Source: Porites lobata (lineage: Eukaryota; Cnidaria; Anthozoa; Scleractinia; Poritidae). Taken from it: DNA of 64,000 nt. The position numbers and the translations under genes were made by a program. Where the stretch lies: NCBI GenBank assembly GCA_942486035.1, contig CALNXK010000023.1, forward strand, positions 4,396,746 to 4,460,745. Direction: 5' to 3'. The notes beneath the pieces are model-generated. The model was not told the origin of the DNA, searched no databases, and worked only from the letters and a program-made list of their open reading frames with translations. This document shows, one piece after another, positions 14,176-27,600 of this stretch. Each line of letters begins with the position of its first letter. Within the stretch, counting starts at the first letter, position 1.

Positions 14176-14336
14176 TACCGTAAACTGCCGCTTATACGCC
14201 CTGGGCTAAGGGGATTTAATAGGGCTTATAAACGGAGGGGCTTATATCGGAGGGAGCTATTGTTTTGTTTACAGGTAAATGGGCCTTCAACTTTCGGGGG
14301 GGGGGTTCTGCGGCTTATAAGCGCCAGTTTACAGTA
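14176..14336. mobile_element. TACCGTAAA-type MITE in the PRPF8 3' untranslated region
   Basis: The element begins TACCGTAAACTGCCGCTTATA and ends in its imperfect complement, TATAAGCGCCAGTTTACAGTA. The interior is full of GGGGCTTATA-like blocks. It shares termini and interior with the better preserved copy at 47294-47599. TA at both ends fits a TA-targeting (Tc1/mariner-like) element. It lies between the PRPF8 stop codon and its likely poly(A) signal, so mature PRPF8 mRNA probably carries it. Confidence 0.7.
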
Positions 14337-14689
14337 TGCGCTAAATAGCACGTTAACCATGTAGGGTATTACGATTTGTTGTGTAATTGGAAGTCTTTGT
14401 TTAGTTTACTTTGCTTTTGTTACTTCTCGGAAGTTGCTGTCTTACTTCGCACTGTTTAGAGTATGTATTTTCGACCTATCAGTAGTCAGCTGCTGTGCTT
14501 TTTAGAAATGAAGATTGAAAGGCCGATCTGACCTTCTTTCATAAAGGAACAGTACTTGATGCTTTGTGTAAAAAGCGTGGATTTGTATATAGTGTGTAGA
14601 AGGTAATGTAACACTTACTATAAAGATGTCTTCGTAGTCTTAAATTCACGTGTGATTTTGATTTGTGTCTTTATTTTGTAGAACACTTA

Positions 14690-14695
14690 AATAAA
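14690..14695 (+). promoter_or_regulatory. Likely PRPF8 polyadenylation signal
   Basis: AATAAA lies 869 bp after the PRPF8 stop codon and is followed by T/GT-rich sequence. It is the first canonical hexamer I noticed downstream of the gene on this strand. Confidence 0.55.
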
Positions 14696-15624
14696 ACTAT
14701 TCTTTACAGCCTTTAATTATTCGTTAAGTGTTTTCTTTATGCTTTCTCCTTCGCCATCAGACTTAAGGGTTTTGTTAAGAAGGCAAACTGCTATTTTGAA
14801 CACTTCTCTAGAATAACTGCTTTATTTTATACTACAGTTTAGCTGTCGTCTGTTCAGTAAGGATCACAGATGACGTAAAAATGATTTAAGGGCAGTTTCC
14901 CCGGACGTTTCGCAAGGCGTTCACGTTCTCAAAGCAGAGTGATCGCGCAAATGTATTCAAAACGTCGCAATCTCTCGCAGCGGTGAGTGCAACTGTTGTG
15001 AGGATTTCTTGCAGTTTAGGTATTTTTAAGTCGCCAAGAAATCTCTTGTCTCGGTTTCTCCGTTTTTCTTACTTGTAAACAGCTCCAGCTAAACTTTTTT
15101 CGGGGCTTTCACTTGCTTAATCCGAAATTATCACGCAAACATTTTCAAAACCGCGCGCCATGTTGGATAAAACAAAGAAAACAAGTTTGCCTTAACGTCA
15201 TCTGTGTGTCTACTCCAATAGATCATGGACAACGACCAATCACAGCGCGCGTAGCATTCATTTTGCGCGCTGCTGAACTTGCTTCTGTTTCCCGTAAGTT
15301 ATTCTTTTTTTCATTTTCAGCACTAGAATTTGGTAATCCAGTCGATCACGAGGTTGCGCGATTGAATTTGGACAACCCTTCTCCTCCGCCCTTGTTAAGT
15401 TTCTCCATACTTTGATTTAGTCAGGAGATGGGCTCCTGATTTAGTCTATTTACAGTCTTCGCATGCAAACACATAGACGTATAAATTAATATCTTAGTCC
15501 CAGTTGTTAAGAGAGCGCGTATCCCACCCTGGGCTGTGTTGATAATGCTCAAAATAATGGCTATGCTTCGCCTTTCAAGCAAGACCTCCTTTGATTTGAG
15601 TAAGCAAAGAGTGAACAGGCGATT

Positions 15625-18600
15625 CTACTGTTTCTTTCGCCTTGTTTTCTTTGTGTGGTGTGTACCACCTGATCCTTCACCCACAAATACTTGACCTTCT
15701 TGCAACTCCTGTAAGAGAAGAAGACAACTTAAGTTAAACACTTTTAACCCTAATACCTAATATCAAAATATAAATTCTCGTTTGTTGTCCCTGTTCTTCC
15801 TATCGGTGGTCTTCATGCAATCTCGGGAGACACAAATAACAATGGTGAAATAACCAAATGCTGGTGGACAAACAAAGCGAGCTAATGAGCGATCTTTTGT
15901 TTACCGTCCACCAGCATGGCGGCGATGACGTAACGTGAAAACCACCTCAAGTGGTGTGGAAAATGTGTTTTAAGCATCAATTAAATTTACCTTGTGTGAT
16001 TTTGTCCGTAATTCTCGGTACCACTTATTTGGTCAATTCAACGTTTTCTAAGAATTATGCCCGTACGTACACGCAAGCAAGTCGTATTGAAAGTAGCGTG
16101 AGACCAAACCGAGGTAGCCCGCGAAAACAGCTGTCTACGTCCCACACGGCGAGCAGCGAGAAGAGACGAATGTTTTCTAAAACCAAGGTTTTTATTAAAA
16201 TACCTGTCTTGTTTCTTCCGAGGCGCTGGCTATCGCTTGCTGTGTCTCCAGATGGCGCATGAGATCTGCTAGTTGCTCCTGGAGATCAGCGACTTCCTAT
16301 GGAAAAATCAAAGAAAACCGATTAGCGTCTGGCCCACTCGAAAGTCTTCGATCAGCTACATGATTTCAAGGAGTACCTGTTTCTTGGCAGCTTCCAATAA
16401 TTGTAACTTTTCTTCCGTTTGTGACAACTTCTCTTGGAATAACTTCTGATTGTCTCGCAAACACCTGTTTAGCTGAAAACAGAGAATATTGAGTTACTTA
16501 TTCACATCGAGTATTTCGATTGTTGTAAAGACCAGGGGCGGATCCAGAAAATTCGGGAAGGGTGGCCGGGACACTTGCCAGCTATATAGATAAGTTTTAT
16601 TTTACTGAGAATTCTTTAGAAGTTAGGGAAAATCAGTTCACAAAAAAGGGGGGACGCGGTCCCCTCGGCCCACCCCTAAATCCGAAAAAAGATGGAAAGC
16701 CGTCTATTTTGAAGGGGGCGGGCACTACGATGGTAAATACCTTCCGGCCAAACTAGAAAATACTGTTAACATGTTACAGAGTATCAATTTAAAAGGTCCA
16801 AAAGTTAGTCGGTTTACAAACCTCTTGTTCATCTTTGAGATTGGTGACTAGTTTGCCAACCCTGTTTACAACCTGCAAAAATTAGAGAATATCCACCAAT
16901 CTAAAGTATTTATATTGATTTTAATTAAGTTTTAATTTTTAATTTTCATTGTCTGTACATGGCCCAACATTCCCAATCTAACAATAAAAGGCGAACTCAA
17001 GATATCTATCGGCAGATAGTTGACGCCGAGTGGCGAACCTCAGTGACAACTATCAGAACTGACAGATATTTCTTCAGTAACCAGTTTAGTAAACTGAAGT
17101 CTTCTTCGCCACGAAGATTTTTAGCTCAACACAGCGTTGCAAGGTTAGGAGATAAAACACGGGACCATTTACAACGAAAAGTTTTAGCGCAACACAAACG
17201 TGCACGCGAGATCCGTTGAAAACAGACGTGTTACCCGGGACGATTTTTTGCGCGACAAAGGAAGGCAAAAGGGTTCTTAAAAGGCGTTTCGCGGAAAATT
17301 GACGACACGTATGCTACACGAAAAAATCTGAACGAAATTCGTGATTTGGTGTTGAACGTTTCTGAAGCCTATGCAAAAACTTGCAGCGCAAAAATTGTGC
17401 TGAAAATCGTCGGCGCATCCATGTTACACGGCATAACGGGCATCATTTTAAAAAGCAACATCGTTGCGCTAAAACTCGTCGTTGTGAATCGTCCTGTGTC
17501 ACCTTGGTAACATCACCTTCACCGTGAACACTAACAGCGTTGCTGATTGTTGACTGAAAGTTTGCAAACTAAAATTTGGGAATGTTTGTGTAGTTTTCAA
17601 AGCAAATGCATTGGTATTTTAATACAGTAAAAACCCGCAAGTAAGAACCTACATTTTCTGGAGTTAGCCTAAACAGGTTCTTATTTAAATGGTAGTTAAC
17701 ACAATTTTAGGCTATTTAGGTTCTTAAATCGGTTCTTATTTCTGTAAAAAAAAATTAAATAAAAAAACAAGCTACAAAACAAGATGGTAATCAGCCTATT
17801 GCTGGTTTGCACGTGACGTCACGGCGGCCATGTTGGTGGTCAATAACAAAAGCATTTCTCTCCTCTGGGAACTAAACTCTATTTTCATGTAAATTCTTCG
17901 AGGAAATATTCTTTTGTTTTGACCCCCAACATGGCCGCCTTGTCACGTGGTTGCAAACCAAGAATTGGTCAATTTCAAAATGCGATACAATGATGTTAAT
18001 CTTTTGCACTTTATTTTTTTATTACATCAGTAAATTAGCACTTTTATTTGCACAGCAATGCCAAGTTCCTAATTCTCCAAACAGGATTCTTGCACAGTTT
18101 TGCAGTAGCCTGAATTTCATCCGATTACTTCGAGTCGTTATTACTCCCTCAGTTGTTGAGAGGAGAAAACGACTCAAAGCAATCGGATGAATTTCAGGCT
18201 AAGTTTTGCAGCTGCATTTCAATAATATGATTTTAAAAAATAAGAACCTGTTTTTCATTTTCTAGGCTAAACAGGTTCTTGTTTATAGGGGATATAAATG
18301 GCAAATTTTAGGCTAACAGATTCTTAATTTTCAGGTTCTTACTCGCGGATTTTTACTGTAGGAGGTCAGTTAATACCTGCGCATATTTCTTTTCCACGTT
18401 TTTCTTTTCTTTTTCAGCTTCGGAAAGTTTCAATTCCAGTTTTTTACATTCTTCCAGTGTTTTCTTCGTCCGCTCTTCCATTGAACTCACCTTAAAAAGG
18501 TTTCCAAATGTAAAAAATCAAGTAAGGGAAAGACAAAGACTGTAAGGCGAATATGCAATGTTTGTTGATATATTTAACTGCTCCATCGGGCCACAGGGAT

Positions 18601-21600
18601 TTGATAAAGACAGCAAACTTTTTTTCCGATTGCTGCGACAATTTTTCAATTCATCTCAACGTAGGTCTGTTGCTAAAGCGGAGTTTCCTTTACTTTCCAT
18701 TATAAATAACTTATTAACATATGGTGTAAGAACAGCAGTAAGTGTCAGTATTTAGAGTGGTGTCCGTCTCTTTTTTCGGCGGGAAAATGTGGAGACAGCA
18801 AGAAGCGCTGCAATCTCTTCGTGAAATAAAACCCGCTGCATACCGCAAAATATACTTCGGGTCTCTAGCGTCAGCGCTCCAATTGAAACCAAGATGCGAC
18901 CATTTTCTTTGGTCGCCGTAGCAAGTAAAACAAAATTTTAGAGACGAGTCGCCAATTTTGGCAGCAGTGCGCCGTGTTACCAACTCCGTGGTGTTTTCGT
19001 ATGGAGCTTAGTATCTGCCTTAAAGAGGTGTGCGTTAAGAGAAAGCTGACTACATATAACAAAGAAGCCGAGTTTTGGATACAAAATAGGGAAAACAATG
19101 AACGCTTTATTCACCTGTTCAGCGGCATCTTTTTCTATCTGTGTAATTTTTTCTTGGAAATAATGCCTTTGGTTTTCTAGTTGACTGGTTAAAAGGTACG
19201 TGTACTAAAAACAAAAGTGAGAAACATGAGGACGAATCATCAAAAGGGTTAAGGACTTTGTTGTTGTTGTCCCGCACTAGGGATAACGATAGTCTGGTTT
19301 CCTCTTTTGCGCCATCGCCGAATCGGATACCACGATTTATGAGCAGCTTTAAGTATACCACTATGTTTGTTCAGGCTTTCAGCAGCTTACTATACTCTTT
19401 CTATCAATCTGTTGAAAATGTTCCCCGAAGAAAAGACCTTTCTGCTAACAAATTTTAATTCTATTATCTGGGGAACAAGCTGAGAGAATCAGTGAAAATG
19501 CTTACACTGTCCTGAATTCGTGTGTTTCTCCCAATTTACACCAATGAACGATCTTAACAATTACCGGCCTTGTGAAGGGCACCTTGAATTTGGTAATTTA
19601 GAGCTTTCGGACTCCCTACGATTATTCATGAAGCACAGGCTCCTAGATTTCATACTACAAAAAATCACACATATTACCTCTAGCGTTAAAGAATCCATCT
19701 TTTCTTCATCCATAACCTGCAAAATTAGCAAGTAAAAGAGTACGCTTTTGTTAAATCTTGTAAACACGTAATGCAAACCCCACCTTAATGTGTTCCAGCA
19801 TATCCCCGATTCCATAAAAGACAATAGCGCTCTGGGAAACTCTTGTTTGGCGGTCACCCCAGCAAATCATTGCAGTGAGTTCCGTATGCCCAAATACCCA
19901 GGGACGTTCCATTTTTTATCCGCACCCCCCTGCGGATAGCAGGTTTTTGAATAGGGTGTTCGGATTTTTTTCTTCAAAGAAGCCGACAAAATTTGGACCC
20001 TTAAGACAAATTTTTCCAAGGTGCCGACCAAACAGGAGCCCTTCGGATTTCATTTTTCAAAGGGTGTCGACAAAAATCTGCGGGTTCGGAATCCAGTCAT
20101 CTTTGAGGGGGGGGGGGCGGAAGGTGCGGACAAAAATTTGGGGCGCGGATAAAAAAAAACACGTCCCCCAATACCCAATTGCAAATGACCAATGGTGAAA
20201 GCAACCTTTATTGAATTAGGTATATGTCAAATTCAAACTTATCGCTTTTAAGATAAACATAGAATTTTCCACTCAGTGCTGTCCTCACCTGCTGTCCTGA
20301 CCCAAATTCTACTAGTTTTCCGTCAGTCTTATTCTGAATCAGACGATGTACAAAGTTATCTAAGGAAGAAGTAAACGCTTTAGTTACTTTTTGATCAATA
20401 GCAGCAGAAGCATGGTTTTTCAAGGAATTATTGCTTTTTATTCTTACAAAAGACTAGCCTTGCAAACAAAAACAAAATTAACAAATGAAACTCATTCAAG
20501 AATACAAATTGAGGGATCCTGAATGCGTTACCTGATGTAACGACGAACAGAATGATGTAGCGTGAGAAGAGTCAGAACGGCGGCTAAAAAGCGACTGTGA
20601 TTATAAAAATGCTACACTAAAAATGCTACACTTTATATCATAGGAATTCATATCGCCATGGTAAGCCAAAGAACAGCATGATGTAGCATGAGAAAAGAGT
20701 CAGAACGGCGGCTAGAGAGCGACTGTGATTATGAAAATGCTACACTTTATAAAATGGGAATTCACATCGCCATGGTACGCCAAAGTAATAGGAATATAGA
20801 GCGATAATATATCGTACCTCCGGTATAGTCCCATACTCTTTGGGTCCCAAGCTCTAAAGAATACGTGTGTTGAGTCTCTTGGAAATGTCTGTGATTACAA
20901 AGCAACAAATAAAATCGACTATATCTTGGAGAGAAGCAAAGTGAGGTCAATCAACACTACGATCGAGCTCTACTAGACAATCATGACAATTTTTGACTAT
21001 CATGTTAAAAGGACAGTTCCCTAATTCTTTCCAGCTTGGATGTTTACCATTTACCAAAAGTCTCTGAGAAAGCCGATGGAAAGGTAAATCCATGGAGTAA
21101 ATGGTACACGGCTTTTCGAATCGTTCCCGACCCATCCAATCGAACAGTTCGGCAATCGAACCCAATCGAACACCAATCGTTCGATTGCTGAACTGAATCG
21201 AACATAATCGAATTCACAATAAAATTTTGCCAATCGAACACAATCGAACGTTCGATTACCGAACGATTGGTAATCGAACCCAATCGAACGTTCGATTACC
21301 GAACGATTGGTATAATCGAACGTTCGATTAACGGACGCCGCATCGCATGATAGGCACGTGGTATTGGAAAATTCCGAAGGTGAAAGTGAAATCATCGCTA
21401 ACTCCCTTCCCTTTTTACGCGGCTTTTGCTGAGCACTGAACCCCAGGACTGAAATGTCTGAAATGTCAAACACGGAGGAGAGGGAGGACACTACATGTAT
21501 TGAAATTACATGCAGTGTAAAAGGTTACCAAGAATGTAATTTTACTGTTGATGTGGGAGAAGAATTCTTTATCTTTAAGAAGATTGGCTCTAAGGGAAGA

Positions 21601-24600
21601 GCATTCAAGGTTACCAACACTAAAGGGCAGTTAGGACATCTTGAGCGGACGTTGGTCTCACCACTTTGGCCCTTTAAGGACGGGATGAAATGGTGAGTTA
21701 TGATCCCACTTACGGGCACTTATGCTAAACGGATTTTGTTTTCACCGGGTTTTAAGGAGAAAATGGCCGTGTTTTCACGAGCGATTTTTCAAGTCGCTTA
21801 GCGACTTTCAACCGGAAATCTCGTGAAAACAGTTACTTTTCCGACTCGCTTAGGAATTCTCATTAAATTTAAGCCACCAAACAGTTGGCAATTAACTTCG
21901 GCCAATTAGGATGCGCTTGTGGTCAAACATTTGACCAATGTTGTCAAATCGGAAAAAGAACACGCGTTCTATTTTTGCGCCTCGTCCAGGGCGAACAGTG
22001 GTGTTCGTGTCAAGCGGAAATGCCACGAGGGATAACAGAAACTTCCCCCGGGAATAACAGGAGAATTGTTTTCCTTTTTTTTTCAGCAAAGTTATTGGAA
22101 CATTGACATTCTTGCAGTATGATGTTCAGTTCCTGTTTATTCAATAAAAGCTGACAATGATTATATGCCACGTGTTTCACTCAGTTTGAGGCGCCAAGAG
22201 ACAATTGCATTGGATTAGTTCGATTTTGTTCGATTATATTGGTTCGATTGGTTCAAAAATCGAACTCACAGCAAAATAGGTGTTCGATTTTGTTCGATTG
22301 CCGAACCCAATCGAACGATTGGAGTTCGATTGGGTTCGATTGGTTTTTTGTTCGGTTTTGTTCGATTGGATAGGTCGGGAATCGTTCCAGTGGAAAATTT
22401 CCGGGAGCGGAGGAACATTTGAAAAGGTAGTCCTATTGTTTCGGACGGGATGTTCCAAACGGAAATCAGTGTTCCATTCGTTAAAGCCCAACTTTGATTC
22501 GAGTTTCAGACTTTCGCGGCAGTTTTTCGGTAAAAGGAACTGATTTGTGCAAATGGTAAACACGATTTCGGAATGAAATTTACCAGTCCTGAATTTTTCT
22601 TACCATTTGCCCAAACCGTGAACCGACCGGTTAGCCCAAGTAAATAGCTGTGGTTTGCAATGCCACGCTTGTGATTGCCCAAAGCTTCATGCACCAATTT
22701 CTTAACCAATCAGAAGCTAAATCAGAACCAATCATGCCTTGCTAGCATTGGTCGTTCGAACGCGTTTTCCCGCGCTCAGCACCGGTTACAATAATTTGCC
22801 TCGATATCTGATTAGTCCGCAGTTGGACTTCTTCGCGTGTAGCGCAGGGTGCATGAATTTGCTTCGAGTTCTGATTGGTCAGTTGGACTTTTACATGAAT
22901 TTGCTTCGAGTTCTGATTGGTCAGTTGCACTTTCCCGAGCTCATTGCCGGCTACATGAATTTGCCTCTAGTTCTGATTGGTCAATTAGACTTTCACGCGC
23001 TCATCGCCGGCTAGATTAATTTGCTTCGAGCACTGATCTCGTCTGCTGTGGTTAACTGAAGAGTCTTAACCGTTCTCACTAACCTCTTCGCATGCGACCT
23101 TAGATATCTACTACATCCTATGTGGCCACATATGAGACATATCCACAGGCTCTACGAAGACGAACGGAAAGTAAAAGGTAAAATTAATCAACTAAAGGCA
23201 AATGCTACGAAGAAGTGCTTCAGTCGCTAATTTTTAAAACAAACTACCATCTGTAAATGCTTCTTTCATTGTTTTTGTTTTGTTTCTTTGTTTGAATGTT
23301 ATTTTTATTTCTATGTATGTTTATGTACTTTGTAGTCGATTAGTTTAGTCTTGTTATTTTTAAGAAGATAAAAGACGACTTATTTCTTACTGAAAAGAAA
23401 AGTCTTTGCCTGTAAAACTAAAAGATACATTCCTAAAACTCGATAACAATTAAGGAGCCAAAGTCACAGGACATCACGCATCGTAACGCCCTAAATATTT
23501 GATAAAACAATCTTCATTTTAACATCCTTTAATTGCCCTTCAAAGTCACTAAGTGACGCAAGTTAGGGTCATCCTCTGTGTAAAAACTTGTGAATTTTTC
23601 TTTGTTTTCTCGCTATTATTTTCTTTGGCTCGTATTGACTTGTCAGTGACTTCTTTGTATTAATTGTTTTACGTCACTCGTGAGTTTTACAGGTTTTTAC
23701 ACCGAGTATGAGCAGGAAGTTAGATCTAACTCTCAAAACAGTGTTTCATCACAACATATCGACGATCGTCAAAAATACTTTCCAAAGAATAGTTTTATCA
23801 GCTCTCTTCTCGGTGTTTGATATGTGATAAACACGCTGTCTCGTGTTCGACATATGACATATGAAAATTGGTAGACGGCGTAATACCTCATTAGAGTCGC
23901 ACTCAAAGCACTTGTTCCCGTCCACAGGCTGTGGAGTTTGACAATATCTACAAACTGGGCAACTGAACAAGACAAAAAGAAGGTATCGATTAACAAACAG
24001 CACTTAGTTAGTTCTAAATGAACCCTTTGCAACCCTTTCATGGTTTCCAAGGGTGTATTCTTATTTAACACTAGTTCCTTAAAAAAAAAAGCACTGCCCG
24101 TTTTCCCAATATATAACAACCCAGCTCGTTCCCGGGATTTCACCTTTGAAATTGGCGTGGCCTTGGGAATGAGTTTGAGCAAATGATAATCCATTCCAGA
24201 ATGAAACTCTTAGTCTGTGAAAGGCTCTCGGCAAATTTGGTGTAAAGAGAAGGTGATGGAATCCTTGTCTTCTTTTTTCTACTCCCCATTAGCCTGCCTA
24301 CCCCCGGGAGCCACAGGAAAGCCGTTGCTCGCAGGCTAGCTCCCCATCTACTGGCGCCTCTGCTTGCTACTGTTCGCCCTCACACACTAGAGAGCCTATT
24401 TTCAGGTTATAAAACTGTCTGATGTGCATACCCAATTTCCAACTTAACTGCTTTAAACCCACACTACTTTTTACAGCGGTACATACTACGCACATGTCAC
24501 TACCTCCCCGCCGCTGAAATGTACCCCTTGACTGTCTGCCATAACCTGTCCTATATGCAATGAGTAAACAGCTTCACAATACTCACGTCGTATCAGACCA

Positions 24601-27600
24601 TTTTGATAAACAGCTTCCGTGAAACGAGTGATTACAGAGAATGGTTAAAACTCCTTCGACAGATTCATCCTGGAAATATAACGGAAAAGATGACATTGTC
24701 ATTACTATAGCAATACCGTCTGAGCTGAAAATAACAAAAGAGAAAAGTGACATTTTGATTCTAACACAAGAAGAGCAAAAATGAATTCACTTGATGCAAA
24801 TTAAAAACAACGCACAGGTGCTACCACCTAGTATTTTTTTCTTAAGAAATGAACATCTTTTAACTATTCCCCGCTGATGTCTACAAATAGCCCCCACTGG
24901 TCTTCATTTTGCGTTATATTTTACAACAGCTCTACAGATTGTATTAATTAAGAAAAAAAACAAACATGACTACGAAATATATTTAAATATAGTTCTGTGT
25001 AATCAAGACAGAAAAACAATGTCCGATGTCTGCCTTTTCGTTTATGCACGCTCATCACAAAGCGTTGTACGAGACGAAAACGCAAAAGCCGGTTGGAGTA
25101 AATTTCAAATCTTTGGGAGAGGTCTTGAGGATCGTTCTTAGTGTTTAGAACCTTTTTATATCGGAATAATCAAATAGACTTACCATACGCTCTAAACACA
25201 CCGGGCACTTTGGCAGCTCTGTTAGACCGACACATGGAAGACTGGCTCCCTTTAGAAACAAATAAAGTGATATTTGTGGTATTGATATTACCAGTCCTTT
25301 TGTCAAGTCGAGCTGATGTGAAGAACTGGAGGCAAACTAAAAACTTTGATGTGGTTCAGTTAAACATCAAGAGGCACAAGGCATGTGTAGTCGAAAGATC
25401 TGAAGAGAATAGACCTTGTCATCTATTTTCCACACTCATTGTCAGACACAGTCTCTATCACGAAGATACTATGCATTGTATTTTAATTATTCATTATGTC
25501 TGTATGGCGATATGCTTAGATGGGAATGGAAATTAGCATTATTTTGCTAAAAGAAAGGATATAAAAATAAACATGTGATTCTTTTTTTATCTTAATGTTT
25601 TTCAATTTCGCCTGTCGGTACAACGGTTCTAATCCGGCAGAGGAATTAAAACAACACTGAGTTAAATCTTTTAGATAGAATTTTTCTTACGATAAACCGG
25701 CAAGTGCCTTCAAGAACCAGACCAGCTCAATTTTAATCCTTTAAAACGACTCATGAAAAGATACATCACTGTCTACTTTGAAACATGCATTCTTTACGGA
25801 AACCTCTATGGTCGCCTGCAGTGTTCCTAAATAGACTTGTTGTAAAATAAATTCTAAAAATGTAATGAAATATGCTCGCTCATCCTGGTTTGTGTGTGAT
25901 AGGGTTTGTTCATCGTTAACTTGTTTCACGAAAGAGGTCACTTAGTTGTTGATCACGAACGGTTTCGACTTCGTCATGTATGATGGTTGATTTTCTATGC
26001 GGGACTATTTATAGCACCGTGATTTGATTGGCGCATTACAAACCTCATTCATACCTCTGACAGCTTCATGGTTTCTACCTTGGCTACATAGACTAAGTGG
26101 CAAACCTAACGGAGAGAAAAGAGAAAGTGTACGGTATAAGGATAGATTTCCACGGTCGCGTAACTTTTATGTGCGTAAGTAAAGTAGAGGCAATAAATGA
26201 AAGGTCGCGAGTAACGTAAAAGTTGAAGCTAGCGGAACTTTTACGTTTACACGAGACAAAAAAAATTACGCCTCAGTAGAAATCCACCTTAAATGGGATT
26301 CGTTACTATTCCTATAAGGGGCTACGCAAAGCCGTAACCCTTACGTAGCGTTTCACGTCATGGCCGTTACAACCTTATAATGTGCGGGTAATGTATCACT
26401 GATTTGACAGATTGGTTAAGTGGGTACTATATGGCCCTGATTCCGTTGATCTTCACAAAAAAAGAAAGGGGTTTGCTAACAGAGTCGGCTTCCAAAAAGT
26501 GGTGTTATGACTGTTAAATACTGGAATAATCCACTCCCCCAAAAATTTATCAAGCAAGGTACCACGCAAAAACTGGGTTTTCTCCTCTCGTCTAAAATGT
26601 GAAAAGGTGTACGGTACTGTTACATCAGGGTTACTTTGTGTATAATTTAGATGGTTTTTCTGTGAATCATAATGTCATTTTCTTTCCTGTTCTCGATCCT
26701 AGGAAGTGTTATCAAGGTCTTTCGAGATTATGTCAAAATTATCGCATTATTCTGGCGGGATACACCACTACCACCACCCCCACCGCCATCACACCTTCAT
26801 TGTTTCCCCTCTGTATCACCTCCACCGTCATCCAATTTCTATTGTTTTTCCCTCCCCCCTCCTCCACTGCCATCACATTTCTATTGTTTTCTCCCTCCAC
26901 CACCTCCACCGCCATCACATTTCTATTGTTTTCCCCCTCCCCCACTGCCATCACATTTCTATTGTTTTCCCCTCCACCACCTCCACCGCCATCACATTTC
27001 TATTGTTTTCCCCCTCCCCCACTGCCATCACATTTCTATTGTTTTCCCTCCTCCTCCACCGCCATCACATTTCTATTGTTTTCCGCCTCCCCCACTGCCA
27101 TCACATTTCTATTGTTTTCCCTCCACCACCTCCACCGCCATCACATTTCCCTCCCCCCCACTGCCCACATTTCTATGTTTTTCCCCTCAATCATTTCTAT
27201 TGTTTTCCCCATCCACCACCTCCACCGCCATCACATTTCTATTGTTTTCCGCCTCCCCCACTGCCATCACATTTCTATTGTTTTCTCCCTCCACCACCTC
27301 AATCACACTTCTATTGTTTTCCCCCTCCCCCACTGCCATCACATTTCTATTGTTTTCCTCCTCCTCCACCGCCATCACATTTCTGTTGTTTTCCGCCTCC
27401 CCCACTGCCATCACATTTCTATAGTTTTCTCCCTCCACCACCTCAATCACACTTCTATTGTTTTCCCCCTCCCCCAGTGCCATCACATTTCTATTGTTTT
27501 CTCCCTCCACCACCTCCACCGCCATCACACTTCTATTGTTTTCCCCTCCCCCACTGCCATCACATTTCTATTGTTTTCTCCCTCCACCACCTCCACCGTC

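Larger units (their letters stand above)
13822..15624. other. PRPF8 3' UTR and convergent intergenic gap
   Basis: This holds the PRPF8 3' UTR (to about 14715), the TACCGTAAA MITE, and then roughly 900 bp separating it from the 3' end of BRAP, transcribed towards it. The ORFs here, including one at 15113-15415, have no recognisable domains. I see no gene. Confidence 0.7.
17625..18358. mobile_element. TA-targeting MITE (CAGTAAAAACCCGC termini) hosting two nested elements
   Basis: The left end TA|CAGTAAAAACCCGCAAG and right end CGCGGATTTTTACTG|TA are inverted and both are bordered by TA, as in Tc1/mariner-derived MITEs. The interior repeats AGGTTCTTA and TAGCCTAAACAGGTTCTT motifs in opposite orientation near the ends. 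The elements at 17803-17960 and 18106-18201 lie inside it, so they inserted later. The host intron lies between BRAP exons 18490-18377 and 16872-16822. Confidence 0.82.

Noticed and set aside
25141..25536. 131-codon forward ORF
   Set aside because: It lies antisense to the BRAP RING exon at 25249-25184, which explains its conserved-looking part; the rest has no recognisable similarity.
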